Source: Plantago elongata
Lineage: Eukaryota; Streptophyta; Magnoliopsida; Lamiales; Plantaginaceae
Length of the DNA: 46,160 nt
Direction of reading: 5' to 3'
NCBI GenBank assembly: GCA_036897095.1
Contig: JAYMSP010000592.1
Coordinates: 1-46,160, forward strand
Position 1 is the stretch's first letter. Each line of letters starts with the position of its first letter. Of the stretch, positions 11,991 through 24,290 are shown one piece after another. The notes beneath the pieces are model-generated. The model saw nothing but the letters and a program-made list of their open reading frames with translations, was not told where the DNA came from and did no database searches. Both the position numbers and the translations under genes were made by a program.

Positions 11991-12165
11991 TTTGAGTTGA
12001 TTGATTTCCAATTTGTACCTAGATTAGCAAATAATGCGGCTCATGATCTTTGCCAAGATATTGTTGCAGATAGTAGTGATAGCTCTTAGATAGCTTAACT
12101 CTTTGTATGCCTGCTTCTTGGCTTTGACTTGTTTATTTATGAAATACAAGGTAGAATTCGAAAAA
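11990..12165 (+). pseudogene. LINE-type RNase H tail remnant
   Basis: One frame reads DFQFVPRLANNAAHDLCQD from about 12004, ending in a stop near 12090. This matches the C-terminal end of plant retroelement RNase H domains, where F.FVPR.AN.AAH.LA is typical. It is followed by tgtttatttatgaaatacaagg, similar to LINE 3' ends, and an A-rich run near 12160. Only this short tail is recognisable; it is probably a 5'-truncated insertion. Confidence 0.45.
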
Positions 12166-12231
12166 ATAAATATCTAATTTATATCTAAAATGAAGATATA
12201 ATAGTTTTAAGTGTGTATTTCAGGTAACAAA

Positions 12232-13060
12232 TGTTAGAATTATTGGACTGGAATTGGTACTGGAACAGTAAGTGATGTTGACTTCAGTGATAAGTCAACA
12301 ATACAGTCAACAATGATTGTCTGTATAGAGTAAATTGTAGCGGATTGAGAGACAAAATTCCACAAATCAAGCCAGCATATATAAAATATGCTGACGATGT
12401 CGTAGGCTAAATTTTCACTAGTCAGAATACTGGAATACAAGGAATACATGATCAATCACAAAACGAATGATCAACTCACGGAAAACTAGACCTAGAATAA
12501 ACTCGAACAAAGAACCTATTCTAGTCACTATCACGACGAATGATTCACAAACACTTGTTTGATGAACATCTACAATATGATAGAAAGTACAAGTCTAGGA
12601 AAGCAAGACACACAAATATGATATGAATATCTAAAGTCTCGGTGTGTATTCTTGCAAAGCAACTTCTCTTCTTGTATGTATAATGTCTTCGACATCTTCT
12701 AATTCGAATTGAGAAAGGAACGCTGCAATAAGTAAGTTATTCTTCTTTGCTTTTCTTAAGCAGGTTGCTAGAAGGAATTGTCTCAACATTGAATATTATT
12801 CTTCAATATATTTTTCATAATTGAATATTCTTTTCAATATATTTACTTCTAGTCTTTGTCTTGAAGATTCTTTCTATATTGTGGTTGATCTCTTGCTTCT
12901 TCTTAAAGAAAGTCTTCGATCACACTTAGTCCAATTATCAAGGTTGTTTCCTGCAAAATAAACACACAAACACAACCATTGAACTAATTAAGAAAAACAA
13001 TATTATATAAATAAAGTGCATTATGCAATGACACTTTCAATCTCCCTCTTAATTTTAGAG
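12232..13060 (-). mobile_element. Probable Copia-type LTR, minus orientation, with adjoining polypurine tract
   Basis: Read on the minus strand, a purine run AAGAGGGAGAT (about 13049-13039) is followed directly by TGAAAGTGTCATTGCATAAT. This is the junction of polypurine tract and 3' LTR that many plant Copia elements have. The candidate LTR extends to 12232, where the plus strand starts TGTTAGAATTATTGG, giving TG...CA ends and about 808 bases. The interior is non-coding, with AT-rich imperfect inverted phrases (ttgaatattcttttcaata) near 12790-12845. No target duplication was found, as expected if the rest of the element lies above 13060, but no Copia protein could be recognised there. Boundaries are inference. 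Confidence 0.4.
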
Positions 13061-15160
13061 CAGGAAAGGATGAGTGGGTCTTTCTTGTACCCTTCCGATC
13101 CTCTCTCAAAACAAAAATTATTCTTTTGAAAACTCTTTTGGTTTTTGGTACAGGAAATGTGATCCTTGTGAGGATTTTTGTGGTGGCACTGTGCCTTGTG
13201 GATTTTTGGTACTAATTAGTAGTAGTAGAGAAGATTTGGCAATAGTTATGCTTGAAAGAGCTATCAACTTCCCTCTTCACTACTATTCAATTTCTAGCCT
13301 TAGAAGTACAATCTGCATTCTTTACTTTTATAAGTAAAATTGGACATATATGCAAAGTAGAAAGGTTTTGACTGTAACTGTTCTGTACTCAGTCTATTAC
13401 ATTCCTCCTTATGAAATGGTATATGTTGCATTCCTCCTTTGGAGTTTAAGTGCTAAGTTCGCTACTTCTGTGGATTTGTCTTTTGGACAGGTACATTTTG
13501 TGGATAGGAGCTTCTACTCTATTGTGGAAAACCATTTAAGGAGCAGTTTCTCTGTTACAACATCTAACTTTCATTCTGGGGTGCTCAAGAAGATGTATAG
13601 TCTGTTATGTAAGAGGGCCTAGAGTGTAGCTGACTGTTGTATTGTATATTGTGATCTTGTTAGGCCTTTCAAGCATTATAAGAAGTGTTACGTTGTGAAA
13701 CACTGTAATTTGTTATTGCAGCCTGTTGCAAATTATTTTGAGGAACCTATGCAGCCTATTAGAACATGTACTAGGTCTGTGTTTTGTAACTTGCGCATTC
13801 ACAAACTGTTCATTGTAATGGGGTCTTACAAACCCCCTTGAGTTCCCGTTTATGGATGAATAACATGAGTACAACTAGTATTAGTTTATGAGCCGCAAGG
13901 GAAATCATTATTCCAATAGTGGTTGTATATTTCCCCTTGTTGGTCTAGGTCCGTGACTTTGGCCCATACCCCTAAAATCTTGGCTCGTCTTCTTAAAAGA
14001 CTTGACATACTAGATGAATGGGGTGACTTAGAGTCATTTATAACTAGTATTGGTTGTTTCTCACCCTTAAAAAAAAAAAAAAAAAACTCCTTCGGAATGT
14101 AGCTCATATGAATGAAAGGTTATGACCTTCATCTCTTAAATCGTCAAATGGACTTATGATTTTGCAAATAGATGTCAGATAACATGCCGAGATGATGAAG
14201 CCTACACTTTATACTTGTGTAGTTCCCATGAATGAACATCAATCTGCATAAATGGTTGATGTCAAAATTCATTTGAATCATATATTTCAAGTAATAGATT
14301 AATAATTCTAACCAGTAGCCAGCGAAAAAATATAAATCCATTTGCGAATAGCAAATTGTTATTTTTCATGAAGTTACTCCAAATTAACTTGTATAGAATC
14401 TTATCAAGCATGGATCCGAATGTCTTCTTACTTACTGTAAGATCATCACTCAAGTACATCAGAACAAAGAAATCATTAAAAGATAAATATGAATGATTAA
14501 CTTGAGTTGCTCGACTCACTGATAAACAATAAATCTGATCGTTGAGCACTGTATTGTAGCAATTAACAACTTAATCAACCTCTGTCGCATGATTCGGCGT
14601 TGTGATCTTGTCCGGTAAACAAAACTTGATGTACATTTCCACTTTGAATACACATGAGATTCAATCGCATTGCCCAGTATGACAATGGTACATATTTGAA
14701 AGGTCCCGTGTCCATTATATTGTATATAACTTTTGTAGGCGACATTATTGAGCAGCGTGCAACTAATAATAATATGGTATTAATTATTTAGTAGTAGAAC
14801 ATAAATTATATAGCACAGGAGTATATAAACAGAGGTACCTCATCTTCAATGCAGCTACTCCCTTATAACCATCATTTTCATGGAATGCAACACACTTAAC
14901 AATTCTAAGTTGTAGTTCATGAGGTAATTGAAGGAAATTGGAAACATATGTCTCGTCATAAGGACAGTCATTATTGTGAAATTATTTGATTACCACAAAT
15001 AGATTTTAATTATAAAAAATAGAAAAAAAAGCTCATAATAAAAGTTGGGAAAAGTAGTAATACAAATCCTTTGTAATAAAAACTGAATTGTATAATATAA
15101 TAAATAATTTAGACTATTTCTTTTAATTAATTTATTTTACCATTCCTTTTCTCCTAATTA
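13061..15160. other. Gene-poor spacer, no recognisable coding region
   Basis: Open frames at 13074-13337 and 13350-13622 (plus) and 13886-14549 (minus) were read and match no family I know. A short hairpin-like phrase, ggggtcttacaaaccccc, lies at about 13819, followed by sequence resembling an element or transcript end (tggatgaataa). An 18-base A run occurs near 14069-14086. The stretch from 14750 to 15160 is very AT-rich and probably upstream sequence of the NYN gene. Confidence 0.4.
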
Positions 15161-15415
15161 TTAAAAAGAAACGTGTTAGTACTGATGCCAATAGTATATA
15201 TATGTTGTCGGTCCAGGTATAGATTGACAGCCGATTCTGATAAATATAAAAATAAAGAAAATATTAAAAAATAGGCAAATTTTATTTTCTCTGTCAAGAT
15301 CCCAAATTCAGCATCATTTTCTCTTCCTATCGCCGCTCTATCCACAAAAACCCATAAATAATTTCATCAATTTTTCTTCCCTAAGTATCAAACTCGCTTT
15401 CGATTCAAGAAACCG

Positions 15416-15854
15416 GTAAGTATCTGAGATCCCATGCTTTGTTTTTTATGATAAAATTCAAGCTTGCATCTTTATAGGGCTTTTGATCGAATTTTTCAGT
15501 GATGAATGAAATCATTTCTTTACTATCTTGTTATCGTTGGATCCAATTTTTTCTGGGTATGTAGTTGTTAACACTGTTGTTGATTCTCTCTTACTGATTG
15601 CAAGTTTGAGCTTCTTACTATTACTTGTTCTGGTATAGAATTTATAGATGACATATGTTTTAGCTTAGTGTCTGGCTGACCTATTGCTGAGAGTTGAATT
15701 GATGTTGCTTTGACATTTTTTTTTCTAGATTATCATTAAAGGATACAATTTACCTATGATTGTCGAGCATTTTCATGTCTCTATGTACGCCGTACGCGTT
15801 ATCTAGAGTTTCAAGAAATAATTTGGTTAGTTAAATTCTCTTGTGTGGTAACAG
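15416..15854 (+). other. Leader intron of the NYN/LOTUS gene
   Basis: A 439-base interval starts with GTAAGT after aaaccg and ends in a T-rich stretch plus GGTAACAG, just 38 bases before the ATG at 15893. It has no coding content. A long first intron in the 5' UTR is common in plant genes and can raise expression; whether it does so here cannot be told from sequence. Confidence 0.65.
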
Positions 15855-15892
15855 GATATTGTGTAGTCATTAAGACCATTTAGAGGAACGTG

Positions 15893-17464
15893 ATGTCGAG
15901 CTCAGGAAGGTATGCTTTGTCACTGGGGTCTGCATCAGAACTTTCTGACCAAGGTTCGAAGCATGTAGCAACCTCTCCGAACCCTTCGCGTCAAAATAGG
16001 AGCTCTGAGCAGGGTCCTGTGGTTATTCTTTGGGACATTGAGAATTGCCCTGTTCCAAGTGACGTGCGTCCCGAGGATGTGGCTGGTAATATTAGGATGG
16101 CATTGCGGGTTCATCCTGTTATAGATGGAGCTGTCACGATGTTTTCTGCGTATGGAGATTTTAATGCTTTTCCGAGGAGGCTAAGAGAAGGTTGCCAGAG
16201 GACGGGTGTCAAGCTTGTAGATGTGCCTAATGGTCGGAAAGATGCGGCTGACAAGGCGATATTGGTTGACATGTTCCTTTTTGCACTTGACAATCAACCT
16301 CCATCATCCATCATGCTGATCTCTGGAGATGTTGATTTTTCCCCTGCTTTGCATATTCTTGGCCAAAGAGGTTACACTGTGATTCTTGTTATTCCATCTG
16401 GGGTTGGGGTGTCATCAGCGCTGTGTAATGCGGGCAGGTTTGTTTGGGATTGGCCTAGTGTTGCTCGTGGGGTAGGTTTTGTGCCTCCTAGGGCAATAAT
16501 GCCTCGTTCAGCTCCAGCAGAAGTTATGGGATTTTCGTCAGGAAGCCAGTTTAGTGGCAATATGGAAAGTCAGAGCGAAGAAGAATCGATTGTTTACAGG
16601 GGTATTTCCAAGAGCTGCTACAACACAAGAGATTTTTCAATGGTATCACATTCACAATCAGAATTTAGCAATTCCTCAATGTTTATGGCACAAAATCCTG
16701 CATCTTCCAGAGCATACAACCTTCCATCTGCTTCAGCTGAAGTTCCTAGGGTAATGATTCCTCAATGTGATCAGGATGATTTATCATGGGTGCAGCCGGG
16801 GGACTTAAATGGTTTGAAAGGACAACTGGTAAAGTTGCTTGAATCATCGGGTGGGAGTTTACCTCTGATCCGTCTTCCTTCTGAGTATCAGAAAACTTAT
16901 GGGAGGCCTCTTTATGTTTCTGAGTATGGTGCACTTAAGCTTGTGCATCTGCTTCAAAGGATGGCTGATGAGATTTCTATTGAGGGGAAAGGGCATAGGA
17001 GGTTTGTTTGCCTCTGTAGCTCAAAGTCTGAACCAGTTGCTCCTAAAGTAATTCTGACAAGAAGAGATGATAAGAATGGAAAAGGATTTCGAGAAGTTAA
17101 TATTGACACAACTACAGCTGGTTCATCTGAAGAGTTTTCGGATGAAGATAGAGTAGTTACAGGTGAAAATGGTTATGTGAGGGGAGATGGACTAAACACA
17201 GGGATTTTAGATAGCTCCCGAAGTGTTTACCAAAGTCTGGATGATTTCAAATTCGAGCTACAGGAGATGCTCGTGAGCTACTCTTGTCAAATTTTCCTTG
17301 GTGGTTTCGAGGCAATATACCAGCAAAGATACAAAAGGCAACTTGATTATTCGAGCTTTGGTGTCAATCACCTGGAGGAACTACTCGAAAAACTGAGTGA
17401 TGTAGTGGTGTTACAGGAAGAGCCGATGAGTAAACGGAAGTTTCTTGTTGCTGTTGGTGCCTAA
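15893..17464 (+). CDS. NYN-domain putative endoribonuclease with two LOTUS/OST-HTH domains
   Basis: A single uninterrupted frame of 523 aa. Residues 41-190 form an NYN (PIN-like, MARF1-related) domain: VVILWDIENCPVP with Asp48, an Asp-rich KDAADKAI at about 116-123, and LISGDVDFSPAL with Asp146 and Asp148. Together these give the acidic metal site of NYN nucleases. Residues 296-376 (LSWVQPGDLNGLKGQLVKLL through GHRRFVCL) form a first LOTUS/OST-HTH domain, a fold that binds RNA or RNA helicases. Residues 451-523 (FKFELQEMLVSYS through KRKFLVAVGA) form a second, more divergent one. The Ser-rich linker at about 210-290 is likely disordered. The ATG at 15893 is preferred; a GTG directly before it is not needed. 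Plant relatives are annotated as putative endonucleases; the target RNA is unknown. It converges with the receptor kinase downstream. Confidence 0.9.
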   Translation: MSSSGRYALSLGSASELSDQGSKHVATSPNPSRQNRSSEQGPVVILWDIENCPVPSDVRPEDVAGNIRMALRVHPVIDGAVTMFSAYGDFNAFPRRLREGCQRTGVKLVDVPNGRKDAADKAILVDMFLFALDNQPPSSIMLISGDVDFSPALHILGQRGYTVILVIPSGVGVSSALCNAGRFVWDWPSVARGVGFVPPRAIMPRSAPAEVMGFSSGSQFSGNMESQSEEESIVYRGISKSCYNTRDFSMVSHSQSEFSNSSMFMAQNPASSRAYNLPSASAEVPRVMIPQCDQDDLSWVQPGDLNGLKGQLVKLLESSGGSLPLIRLPSEYQKTYGRPLYVSEYGALKLVHLLQRMADEISIEGKGHRRFVCLCSSKSEPVAPKVILTRRDDKNGKGFREVNIDTTTAGSSEEFSDEDRVVTGENGYVRGDGLNTGILDSSRSVYQSLDDFKFELQEMLVSYSCQIFLGGFEAIYQQRYKRQLDYSSFGVNHLEELLEKLSDVVVLQEEPMSKRKFLVAVGA

Positions 17465-19030
17465 AAGAAGGTCCTCTCGGTAAATGAGTTCAAATATCAT
17501 TTCATTGAGAAGATAATTTTGAGGTAGGCCCATTACTTCCTCATCTTCTTTGGTTCTACCACTTCTCCTTATTGTAAAATGTTTAACAATCGATCAACTG
17601 GAAAGGGTAATCTCTATGTACAGTGTGCACTTACATTTTTCACTTTTTATATTATGTTTCTTTAGTTAAATTGTTTAAGGAGATAGACACTTCATTTATC
17701 ACTATACTGCTTCCTCATAACCATACTTCTACCTATGTTTGGCTTACAAATATCTTGTTCTACTTTGGTTCTATAATTTTGATCTTGTGTGGTACTTCTT
17801 GAATTTATTGTTTCCGCACTGTGTGTTTGAAACTATTAATTCCATAGTCATTTCGCTGAACCCTTAAATGTCTGCAGTGATGACTGGTGTAATGTTTCGG
17901 CTTGTCATGCACCTGTGTTGAAATTGGCTCACCAGCTCCTATGAGTAATGTGTAATAATGTGGAACAATGCATATACTGTGATGCGAAATTACATTCAAT
18001 GTCAACAGACGAGATGTAATCATGTTTATGTTTGAACTTTACATTATAAATGATGGGGAAACAAATGAATGATAGATATGTATTTTCAGAGAAGATGTCC
18101 GTAGTGTTTTTTTATAAGATAAACTGACCTTCATTATAATGATTGTGGTACCATGGTTTGGGCATATTGTCCAAAGCCAAGTGGTATCGGCAAGGCAAGA
18201 TGGTTTTAGTATTTCCCCCAAGTTCTGCAATCTGCATCTTTTTTGCTTAGTTAGATGCTTGCTTCCTGTTCTAAAAGTAGCTCATTGTCTTCCTGCAGAC
18301 TGCTATGGATAGTCGTAGTGACAAGTGTTGAGAAGAAAGACTAATGAGATGCTGTGAACTGCACAACCCCCTTCTGATTATTATGACTGAGGACATTTTT
18401 TTGGGTTCAATGACCAGATTATAGAGCTTCTTGTGATCCAAGGTCTAGTCTGTTCCATACTGAGTGGAAGTGACTCGAGCATGTAGTATGAGGGATCAGT
18501 GCACTTCTCCCTCCTTGTGTACTTAACTGCCGTTTTAGCAATGCAGTTCACGAGAGATGCTTTGTGCTCTTACAAGGGATGCAGTTCCCTCCTCATGCAG
18601 TGTTCCCGTCATGCTGGAAGTAGTGAACTGAGGTTGTGAGCTGCATTTGCATGTGTAATCAAGTGCAAAGGATGTTTGTAAGGTACATGTGCTAGATTTT
18701 CTGTTCATGTTGGTGGATTTGTAACTTGGTGTGAATTTTGGTTCCAAGTTAGAACAACTATCCAAGGCCTTCATGGTTTATTTGTAATTTCATATTTTTC
18801 CATTCTTGGTTTTATATATTGTTAGACAAGTTGTACAGAATGTTGCTAGTTCATACTAAGTGCAAAGGTTTACAGTTTCTAGGCTCTTGACAAATGTGTC
18901 ATCTAGAATCACAAGCCTGTTCTATCTAAACCCCAAACAAAAATTAAATAAAGAAATTACATTCAATTTCGCCACGTGGAAAATAAATTCTTGAAAACGG
19001 GATCTACTTTCTGTATGTGGAGTTGTAGCC
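17465..19030. other. Spacer between convergent genes
   Basis: No protein-coding gene was recognised. The first part is the 3' UTR of the NYN gene and may be spliced: a GAGGTAGG donor-like site lies at 17520, and acceptor-like TGCAG sites at 17874 and 18297. The last part, up to 19030, is the 3' UTR of the minus-strand kinase. Minus-strand open frames at 17805-18774 have no recognisable content. Confidence 0.5.
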
Positions 19031-22000
19031 TCAAAAAGATGGCATATCATTAGGTGACCAAGGTGAGCCAGATTCAAGAAGGAAGCTCCTGCTGCAATAT
19101 GATCGATTTGTGCTTGAAGATGAAGCAAGGCATCGAGGCTCACCGCTGAACATGTTCTTCCCTCTACTCTTCCTACCTCTACTTCCATTCTCTTCAAATT
19201 CTTCGTCCTCCACAGCTTCAACAAATCCACTGTGCAAGGGGTCACAACTTTCATACAGAAGCCTTATAACTTGCTTAATCGAAGGCCTGTCTCTCCCCTC
19301 TCTTTGAGTACACCATCTCACTATCGTCACGGTGGTTTGAAGTTGGTCAAAGTCATAAGTATCACCTAGATTTGCGTCTACAAGCTCAGTAATTCTTGAT
19401 TCTTGATTCAAATATGTTTGAGACCACTCAACCAAGTTCTTGTTATCTTGAATAGCTCGTCTTCCAGTGATCAGCTCTAGCAGAACGATCCCATAGCTGT
19501 AGACGTCGCTCTTTTCTGTGAGCTCATGCGTTATCACGTACTCTGGATCCATGTATCCTGGAAAACGGATTTGAATCATTATCATGCTTTAGTCATAGTT
19601 TCTGCTTACTCTGAGATGTTGAAATGAATCGAAATTGAAATATTAAAAACAATCCATTCGAAAACACTTATATAGAATTAGGATGTCATAACATAAAATT
19701 GTATGTCAATGCTGGATGCAAGAATGATTGACAGGTACGGAAATTCATCGTGTCATGCAAGAAATTAGCAATGAGCTCGAGTTTCTTTCATGCATGTGAA
19801 TCATCTATATGCCAGGTCAGGATTCTTTCGAATCAAGTCAGGATTTTGCATATGCAGACAACTATCGAACCTGGAGTTCCCCGTATATCTGTGTTTACAG
19901 GTTCAAAACATATGGAGCCATCTTTTGAAGCATGTGCTAGGCCAAAATCAGCAACCTGAATGAGCAACGCCTTTCAGATAAGAAAGTATAAACAAATTCG
20001 TAGCATTTTATATAGACAATAACTATTCGCACATCACCTTCGCTACAAAATGTTCGTCTAGTAAAATATTGCTCGATTTAATGTCTCTGTGGCATAAAGG
20101 AGGGTCACAATAGAAATGAAGGTATTCCTACACAAGAAAGTGATATCATACTCTTGAATAAAATCAATTAGAAAACAGAACAAGGATTTAAAAAACAAAG
20201 AAGTGTAACCCTCCAATTTACCAGTGCATTAGCAACATCGATTGCAATCTGAATTCTCGTACGCCAGCTCAAAGGAGTTCTACCCGGTGCTGAGCATATA
20301 AACTCAGGCAATTAGTAAATGACGTGCCCTTTCACTCTTTGATTTGAGAAGATTAAAGCTCATGCTACGATGAAAGTGTAAATTACTAAATCAGAGAAAG
20401 AAACTATGAGAGACATACTGTGAAGGTGATCTTTCAAGCTTCCATTTGCCATAAATTCATAGATTAGAAACCTGTAACAAAACAAATTATAATCCGTAAC
20501 TGAGAAAAGGTATATCTGAGAGAAACATAAAAACAGTTACCTCTCATGCTTTTCAATACAGAAACCCCTCAGGGAAACTAGATGTCGATGATGCAATCGG
20601 GCAAGGAGCTTAAGTTCTCGGCAAAAGTCTTCTTCAGCCTGCTCTGAAACTTTGCTCATCCGCTTCACTGCAGCAACTAAACCATCCTGAAACTCAGCTT
20701 TGTACACAACCCCAAATCCTCCTTCACCATTAATGGTGCTAAAGTCTTTTGTAGCCTTCTTTGTCTCCTTGTAGTTCATTTTTCTAAACATACAGGGTGG
20801 ACCTTCATGTAATTTGTAGACAATAATAAATAAGGATATACTACATCTTAACTCCACAAGGCAAGGGGGTGTATAGACCATACTGTTAATCTCAGAGGGA
20901 ACTTGAGAAGAAATAAAAAAACGTACCATCTTGAAACTTCCTTGTAGGAAGAGGAATGCTTTTTCGGGGTGTCTTGTAATCATCGTCTGTACCATCGAGC
21001 TCTCTCTTTTTCCTTCGAATGAGCACAATCAAGATCGGTAACATTGCAATAGCAAACGCTGTAACTGCAAGACCAATTCCTATGTCCACTGTGAGATGAT
21101 TAGAACGGTGACTTTTTTTTGCAGGTGCACTCAGTGAAAGCTGAGTTGGGTTATCAGCAATTAGTGGTCCCTGAGGTGGAGATTGAAGATTTGACCCTGA
21201 AATAAGCACAAAATGTTACTAGGATAAGTAATGGATAGTTAAATGGCACTCTATTATAATTAAGTTCAGCTCATTTCTTATGCATTCGTTCCAAAAAGAT
21301 TTAATTCTGTAAGGAAGTTATGGTTTATCACAAGACTATAAGGTTTTGGTATTACAACAATGTTAAATTTGGGATCACGGCATCACACTTCCCAAGAAGG
21401 CCGTCTTGTTAAGTAATAAATCCAGGATGGCTAGATGAAATGGACTCCTCATACATCCCAGATACAAAAAATTTAATCTACTCCTAAGAAGGTAAAAGAT
21501 AGGGAGGCTATGTTTTCTCAGCTGGTGTACCTGGAGGAGCAGCAAACAGCTCTTGAACCCCAAAAAAACAGCTTGCTATGTCAATAACTGACATATAATC
21601 AACTCGGCTTGCAATAGCAATAAAGGTTGCATCTCTACAAGTACTTAACGTCAGATTATCGACTGGCCCCAGTAAATTCCGAAGATACAAAATACCAGCA
21701 TTTAAGCACTTTCGACAAGGATTGCCTCTAGAAAGAGGTGCTTTGCAATTTTCAGTGACATTACTAAATTTGGGAGACTGCAGCATCTGGTTGACAGTTG
21801 ATCGACCTTGACATTCATAGTTTACTATGATTTTTGTCCCAAAACCACAGGAAAGCGTTGCATTTCTTGAAACTCCGTACAGATCAAAAGTTCTTGATAT
21901 GGAATTGAGGCAGATATCAGATAAATCTGATGGAACTCCCAAGTTACTCGATGCATTTGCATACTGAGAGATAGAAATGGCAATTAAAGTGTTAATGTAC

Positions 22001-24100
22001 CGGCAACACTTTGCTCTGTCTTCTCGTTTGGAGCACAACGATGCAGCCAGCGTAAGATTAGACCTGCTCAAGTCTAATGGACAATCTGCAAAGAGATGAC
22101 ATGAAGCAAGAAAATGTAAGCTTTCAATACAGTTCCTTCATCTGGAGAGTCTTTCCAACACTTAATCTATTTCTGCTAAAACCATGGATTTGGTTGTCTA
22201 CAAAGACAGATTAGAGCTTCTCCTCTCCAATGGTGTGTTTGCTATGGAGATTCAAGTGTGCATAAGAGACCAATAAATGTTCATAGGTCAGCTTTGTGTG
22301 ACTACTGATCAGCCATCTAGTATTTATTGCAAACAAAATCGAAGTATTTTCATTACAGTAGATTCGCGAAACAACTCTCCAATAGTTTGGTTTCTATGGA
22401 GATTCAAGTGGCAAAAGAGACAAATAAATGTTCTTAGAGGTAAGCTTTGTCTCACTACTGATCAGCCATCTAGTATTTAATGCAAACAAAATCGAAGTCT
22501 TTCTATTACAGTAGATTTGCTAAACAACTTTAGTATACATGTTCAAGTGTGGAAACACATCATTGATCATCCGGTTTTCGTGAAGCTCCATGAATTCATG
22601 ATTGCCAGAAGGGCCGCCAGGATATTGTCCTTTGCAGAACTAAAACCCGTAAACCAATTACCAAGTTTTAGGGTCTTTTTTTTATTTACTGAACTAGCCA
22701 TCTAGTCTGTTTTCTGGATGTGAGGTTTTTTTTATACCCTTCTTTCTATATTGACAACCACTAGATGACGATGTTCAATATATAGTTTTGTATTATATGT
22801 GCTGTTGTCATTGTTAATTTGTTTCAACAGATGGTACCTGAAAAACTTATCATTACCGTTCGAGGCTTCGAGCATATAATCAATAGTTCAAATTTACTTT
22901 TTATCATACTGATAGTGTATGTTAGTATTAATATTTTAGGATATTAGAATAACTAGAAACCCAAACAGGAGCCAGTGACATCTCCCTCCTATAGAAGATG
23001 CTAAAAGCGATTTAAAGGCCCAGACAAAAGCCCCCTACAACCAAGTCCTTAGAAGCTGAAAAGCAAAAGATGTCTGGGGATTTTCTTGTATTCTATGCTG
23101 ATTTACAATGGGATGCTGATAACAATAATTTATTGATTCAGAAGACTCAAACTCCCCTGCCTCCCCCTTAAAGCTAATGCATGTACATAAATGAATAAAG
23201 ACCTGTAACAAGCTGGCTAAGAATCACTCCGACTTGCAGTGTGGAACAAGTAAGCACATTAACAACACATATTTACTTGCATTGCAAAAGCTCAAGACAT
23301 ACGACAGCGAAGTAAATTGAGATCCGATGTAGAGCTACGAGTGGTTAGTCTTCCTCTTCTTCGATGTTTTTCAAAAGAAATGGTAGACCAAGTTACTAAT
23401 GCTTATGTCTTCCACAAGAAATGGTACCCAACACTTACTCTAAACAAAGGTCATACATAGTATACATTGCATACTCATTCCACTCACAAACTAAAGAACA
23501 TGGGTTATGAGTGAAAAAGCCGAATCAGGAACTCCTTTTGATTGTAGTGTAACAACATTTTGAGGATCCAGAAATTGGATTATACTTGCACATAAAGCAA
23601 AAAACAATACAGAATAATAAATGAAAAACTGACATTGTTTTTCTTGGTAAATTGGGGATTTCTGACATAACATTTTAGACATCAGCAAAATATCTTGCAA
23701 ACTAGTGATCTAGTCAATGATTTTCATGATGTATCCTCTTATCAAACATGCATTACATGTTTACAGCAAAATACACTCTTCTTTCCCAAATTCACAAAAC
23801 CAGAACTTCAAGGTCTCACAAAATACTGCAAAGAACAATGGAAACAGATGCCAATTCAACCAAAAACCAACAACCCACAAAATCATTCAAGACCCATATG
23901 ACACTAAACCCAAAAACACAAAACAACTTCAAGAATCTCAACAAATAAAGACTCCATCTTTAGCAATTAGCAAGCAGCAAGCAGCGAGAAAGCAAAAAAA
24001 GTAGTAAAGGAGGCTTACCAGCAGCAGCAGCCGTTATTTTAAAACCAAGTAGCATTCCAAGAAACAGAAGCAAGACTAGTAATACACCCATAAATGCCAT
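19031..24100 (-). CDS. SPARK-domain receptor-like protein kinase (At1g49730-like)
   Basis: A single-pass plasma-membrane Ser/Thr receptor kinase. Exons from 5' to 3' on the minus strand: 24100-24019, 22085-21531, 21196-20927, 20802-20541, 20471-20419, 20289-20222, 20127-20038, 19955-19871, 19557-19031. All junctions keep phase and give 663 aa. Residues 1-27 are a signal peptide ([19 protein letters not shown]). Residues 28-205 are a Cys-rich SPARK ectodomain ([21 protein letters not shown]). Residues 249-272 span the membrane. The kinase has P-loop GEGGFGVV at 328-335, Lys349, HRDIKSSN with Asp445, DFG at 463-465 and [11 protein letters not shown] at 486-496, so it should be active. The tail is Ser-rich ([10 protein letters not shown]). 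The layout closely matches the Arabidopsis At1g49730 type as I recall it. Ligand unknown. Intron 1 is about 1.9 kb and contains a local duplication. Confidence 0.93.
22222..22540. repeat. Imperfect tandem duplication in kinase intron 1
   Basis: Two adjacent copies of a unit of about 155 bases. Each has tatggagattcaagtg, then aataaatgttc, then actgatcagccatctagtat, then gcaaacaaaatcgaagt, then attacagtagatt. The first copy spans about 22232-22378 and the second about 22394-22530, with scattered substitutions. It is non-coding. Confidence 0.75.
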
Positions 24101-24290
24101 TGAAGAAGAAGAAAGATGAAGAAGAAAGAAGAATGAGGAGGTGGAGTTGAGGTGGAGGTGAGGTGGGGTTTGACTAGCTTGTGGACTACTTCTTGCTTGT
24201 TTTGGAGTGTAATGAAGAATGTGATATCAAATCTTGTTTGCTTGTGATTGTGAGGTTATCAGGTACTAAAGTTCATAAATTTATTTATTA
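24101..24290 (-). promoter_or_regulatory. 5' leader and proximal promoter of the receptor kinase
   Basis: Read on the minus strand, the sequence before the ATG is strongly CT-rich (cttcttctttcttcttcatc and similar), the pyrimidine-patch type of plant leader. No clear TATA box was found. The upstream limit is arbitrary. Confidence 0.4.

Noticed and set aside
13074..13622. Two plus-strand open frames of about 90 codons
   Set aside because: Composition is like random AT-rich translation; no motif, splice context or homology recognised.
14085..14160. tRNA-like phrase (aatgtagctcatatgaatg)
   Set aside because: No acceptor stem or T-loop GGTTCGA could be matched; likely chance.
13886..14549. Minus-strand frames with VLMYLSDDLTVSK, reminiscent of the Copia RT YVDD region
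   Set aside because: Neighbouring RT motifs are absent on all frames and the resemblance is limited to a few residues, so it is not called as a Copia RT.
16111..16934. Open frames on both strands inside the NYN/LOTUS gene
   Set aside because: Shadows of the 523-codon frame.
23695..24004. Three overlapping plus-strand frames
   Set aside because: They lie antisense in intron 1 of the receptor kinase, in a low-complexity A/C-rich stretch.
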